From Acinetobacter sp. UBA3106 (GTDB lineage: Bacteria; Pseudomonadota; Gammaproteobacteria; Pseudomonadales; Moraxellaceae): a stretch of 5,228 nucleotides of DNA. Positions 5,114 through 5,228 of this stretch are shown piece by piece (position 1 is the stretch's first letter; every line of letters starts with the position of its first letter). A program made the position numbers and the translations under genes. The notes beneath the pieces were generated by a model, which was given only the letters and a program-made list of their open reading frames with translations, had not been told where the DNA came from and made no database searches. The stretch spans positions 1 to 5,228 of the forward strand of contig DFAM01000005.1 of assembly GCA_002365595.1 (NCBI GenBank), written 5' to 3'.

Positions 5114-5228
5114 TTATGCAGTTACTTTAGCAACAACACCAGCACCAACTGTACGACCACCTTCACGGATCGCAAAACGTAGACCTGGGTCCATTGCGAT
5201 TGGGTGAATCAATTCTACTGACATTTCT
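5114..5228 (-). CDS. tuf: Elongation factor Tu, C-terminal end (partial, N-terminal part outside window)
   Basis: EF-Tu is the GTPase that brings aminoacyl-tRNA to the ribosome. The 37 visible codons encode the end of domain 3, with the nearly invariant [17 protein letters not shown] followed by [13 protein letters not shown] and TAA. The GTPase domain lies beyond the window edge. Codons are strongly preferred ones (GGT, CGT, GTT), as expected for a very highly expressed gene. Many gammaproteobacteria carry two tuf copies. No tRNA-Trp or secE follows, which points weakly to the rpsL-rpsG-fusA-tuf copy rather than the tRNA-linked one. Confidence 0.97.

Noticed and set aside
1..5228. Possible CRISPR array, mobile element, toxin-antitoxin or defence system
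   Set aside because: There are no regularly spaced repeats, transposase or integrase motifs, tRNA attachment site or paired small genes. All sizeable genes are recognisable core functions except one of unknown substrate.

Overview
The window looks like chromosomal housekeeping DNA from an Acinetobacter-type gammaproteobacterium (Moraxellaceae). The evidence is the AT-rich base composition, the wording of the FtsK, TrxB and EF-Tu proteins, and the ftsK / trxB / aat / bpt neighbourhood. The genus call rests on remembered protein sequences and gene order, not on a search. There are no rRNA or tRNA genes, CRISPR arrays, transposases or phage genes.

Layout, left to right. At 1-335 (minus) is the N-terminal membrane part of ftsK, cut by the window edge. 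A divergent intergenic region (336-622) carries a 14-bp perfect palindrome and a consensus -10 box in front of trxB (623-1576, plus), which ends in a strong intrinsic terminator. Next comes a two-gene plus-strand unit, aat (1694-2425) and bpt (2448-3263), separated by 22 nt. rimI (3291-3749, minus) converges on bpt with only 27 nt between the stop codons. A gene of the family usually named 'metal-dependent hydrolase' (3852-4733, minus) follows and has its own terminator. The 380-base gap 4734-5113 holds two diverged copies of a hairpin-bearing repeat and the tuf terminator. The window closes with the last 37 codons of tuf (EF-Tu, minus).

Functional links. aat and bpt form one functional module. 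Aat puts Leu/Phe on proteins with N-terminal Arg/Lys, and Bpt puts Leu on proteins with N-terminal Asp/Glu. Both create primary N-degrons for ClpS/ClpAP. TrxB recharges thioredoxin with NADPH. RimI acetylates the N-terminus of ribosomal protein bS18, and EF-Tu delivers aminoacyl-tRNA. These genes share a protein synthesis and quality theme, but the strand changes and terminators show several independent transcription units.

Most worth a second look: the 'metal-dependent hydrolase' carries a complete seven-residue set (E53, E86, H89, E148, H180, E184, H187) whose spacing closely tracks the di-iron ligands of the N-oxygenase AurF. This suggests a ferritin-like di-iron oxidase or oxygenase rather than a hydrolase. 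The second is the diverged tandem repeat between this gene and tuf. I see no convincing multi-gene novel system here.
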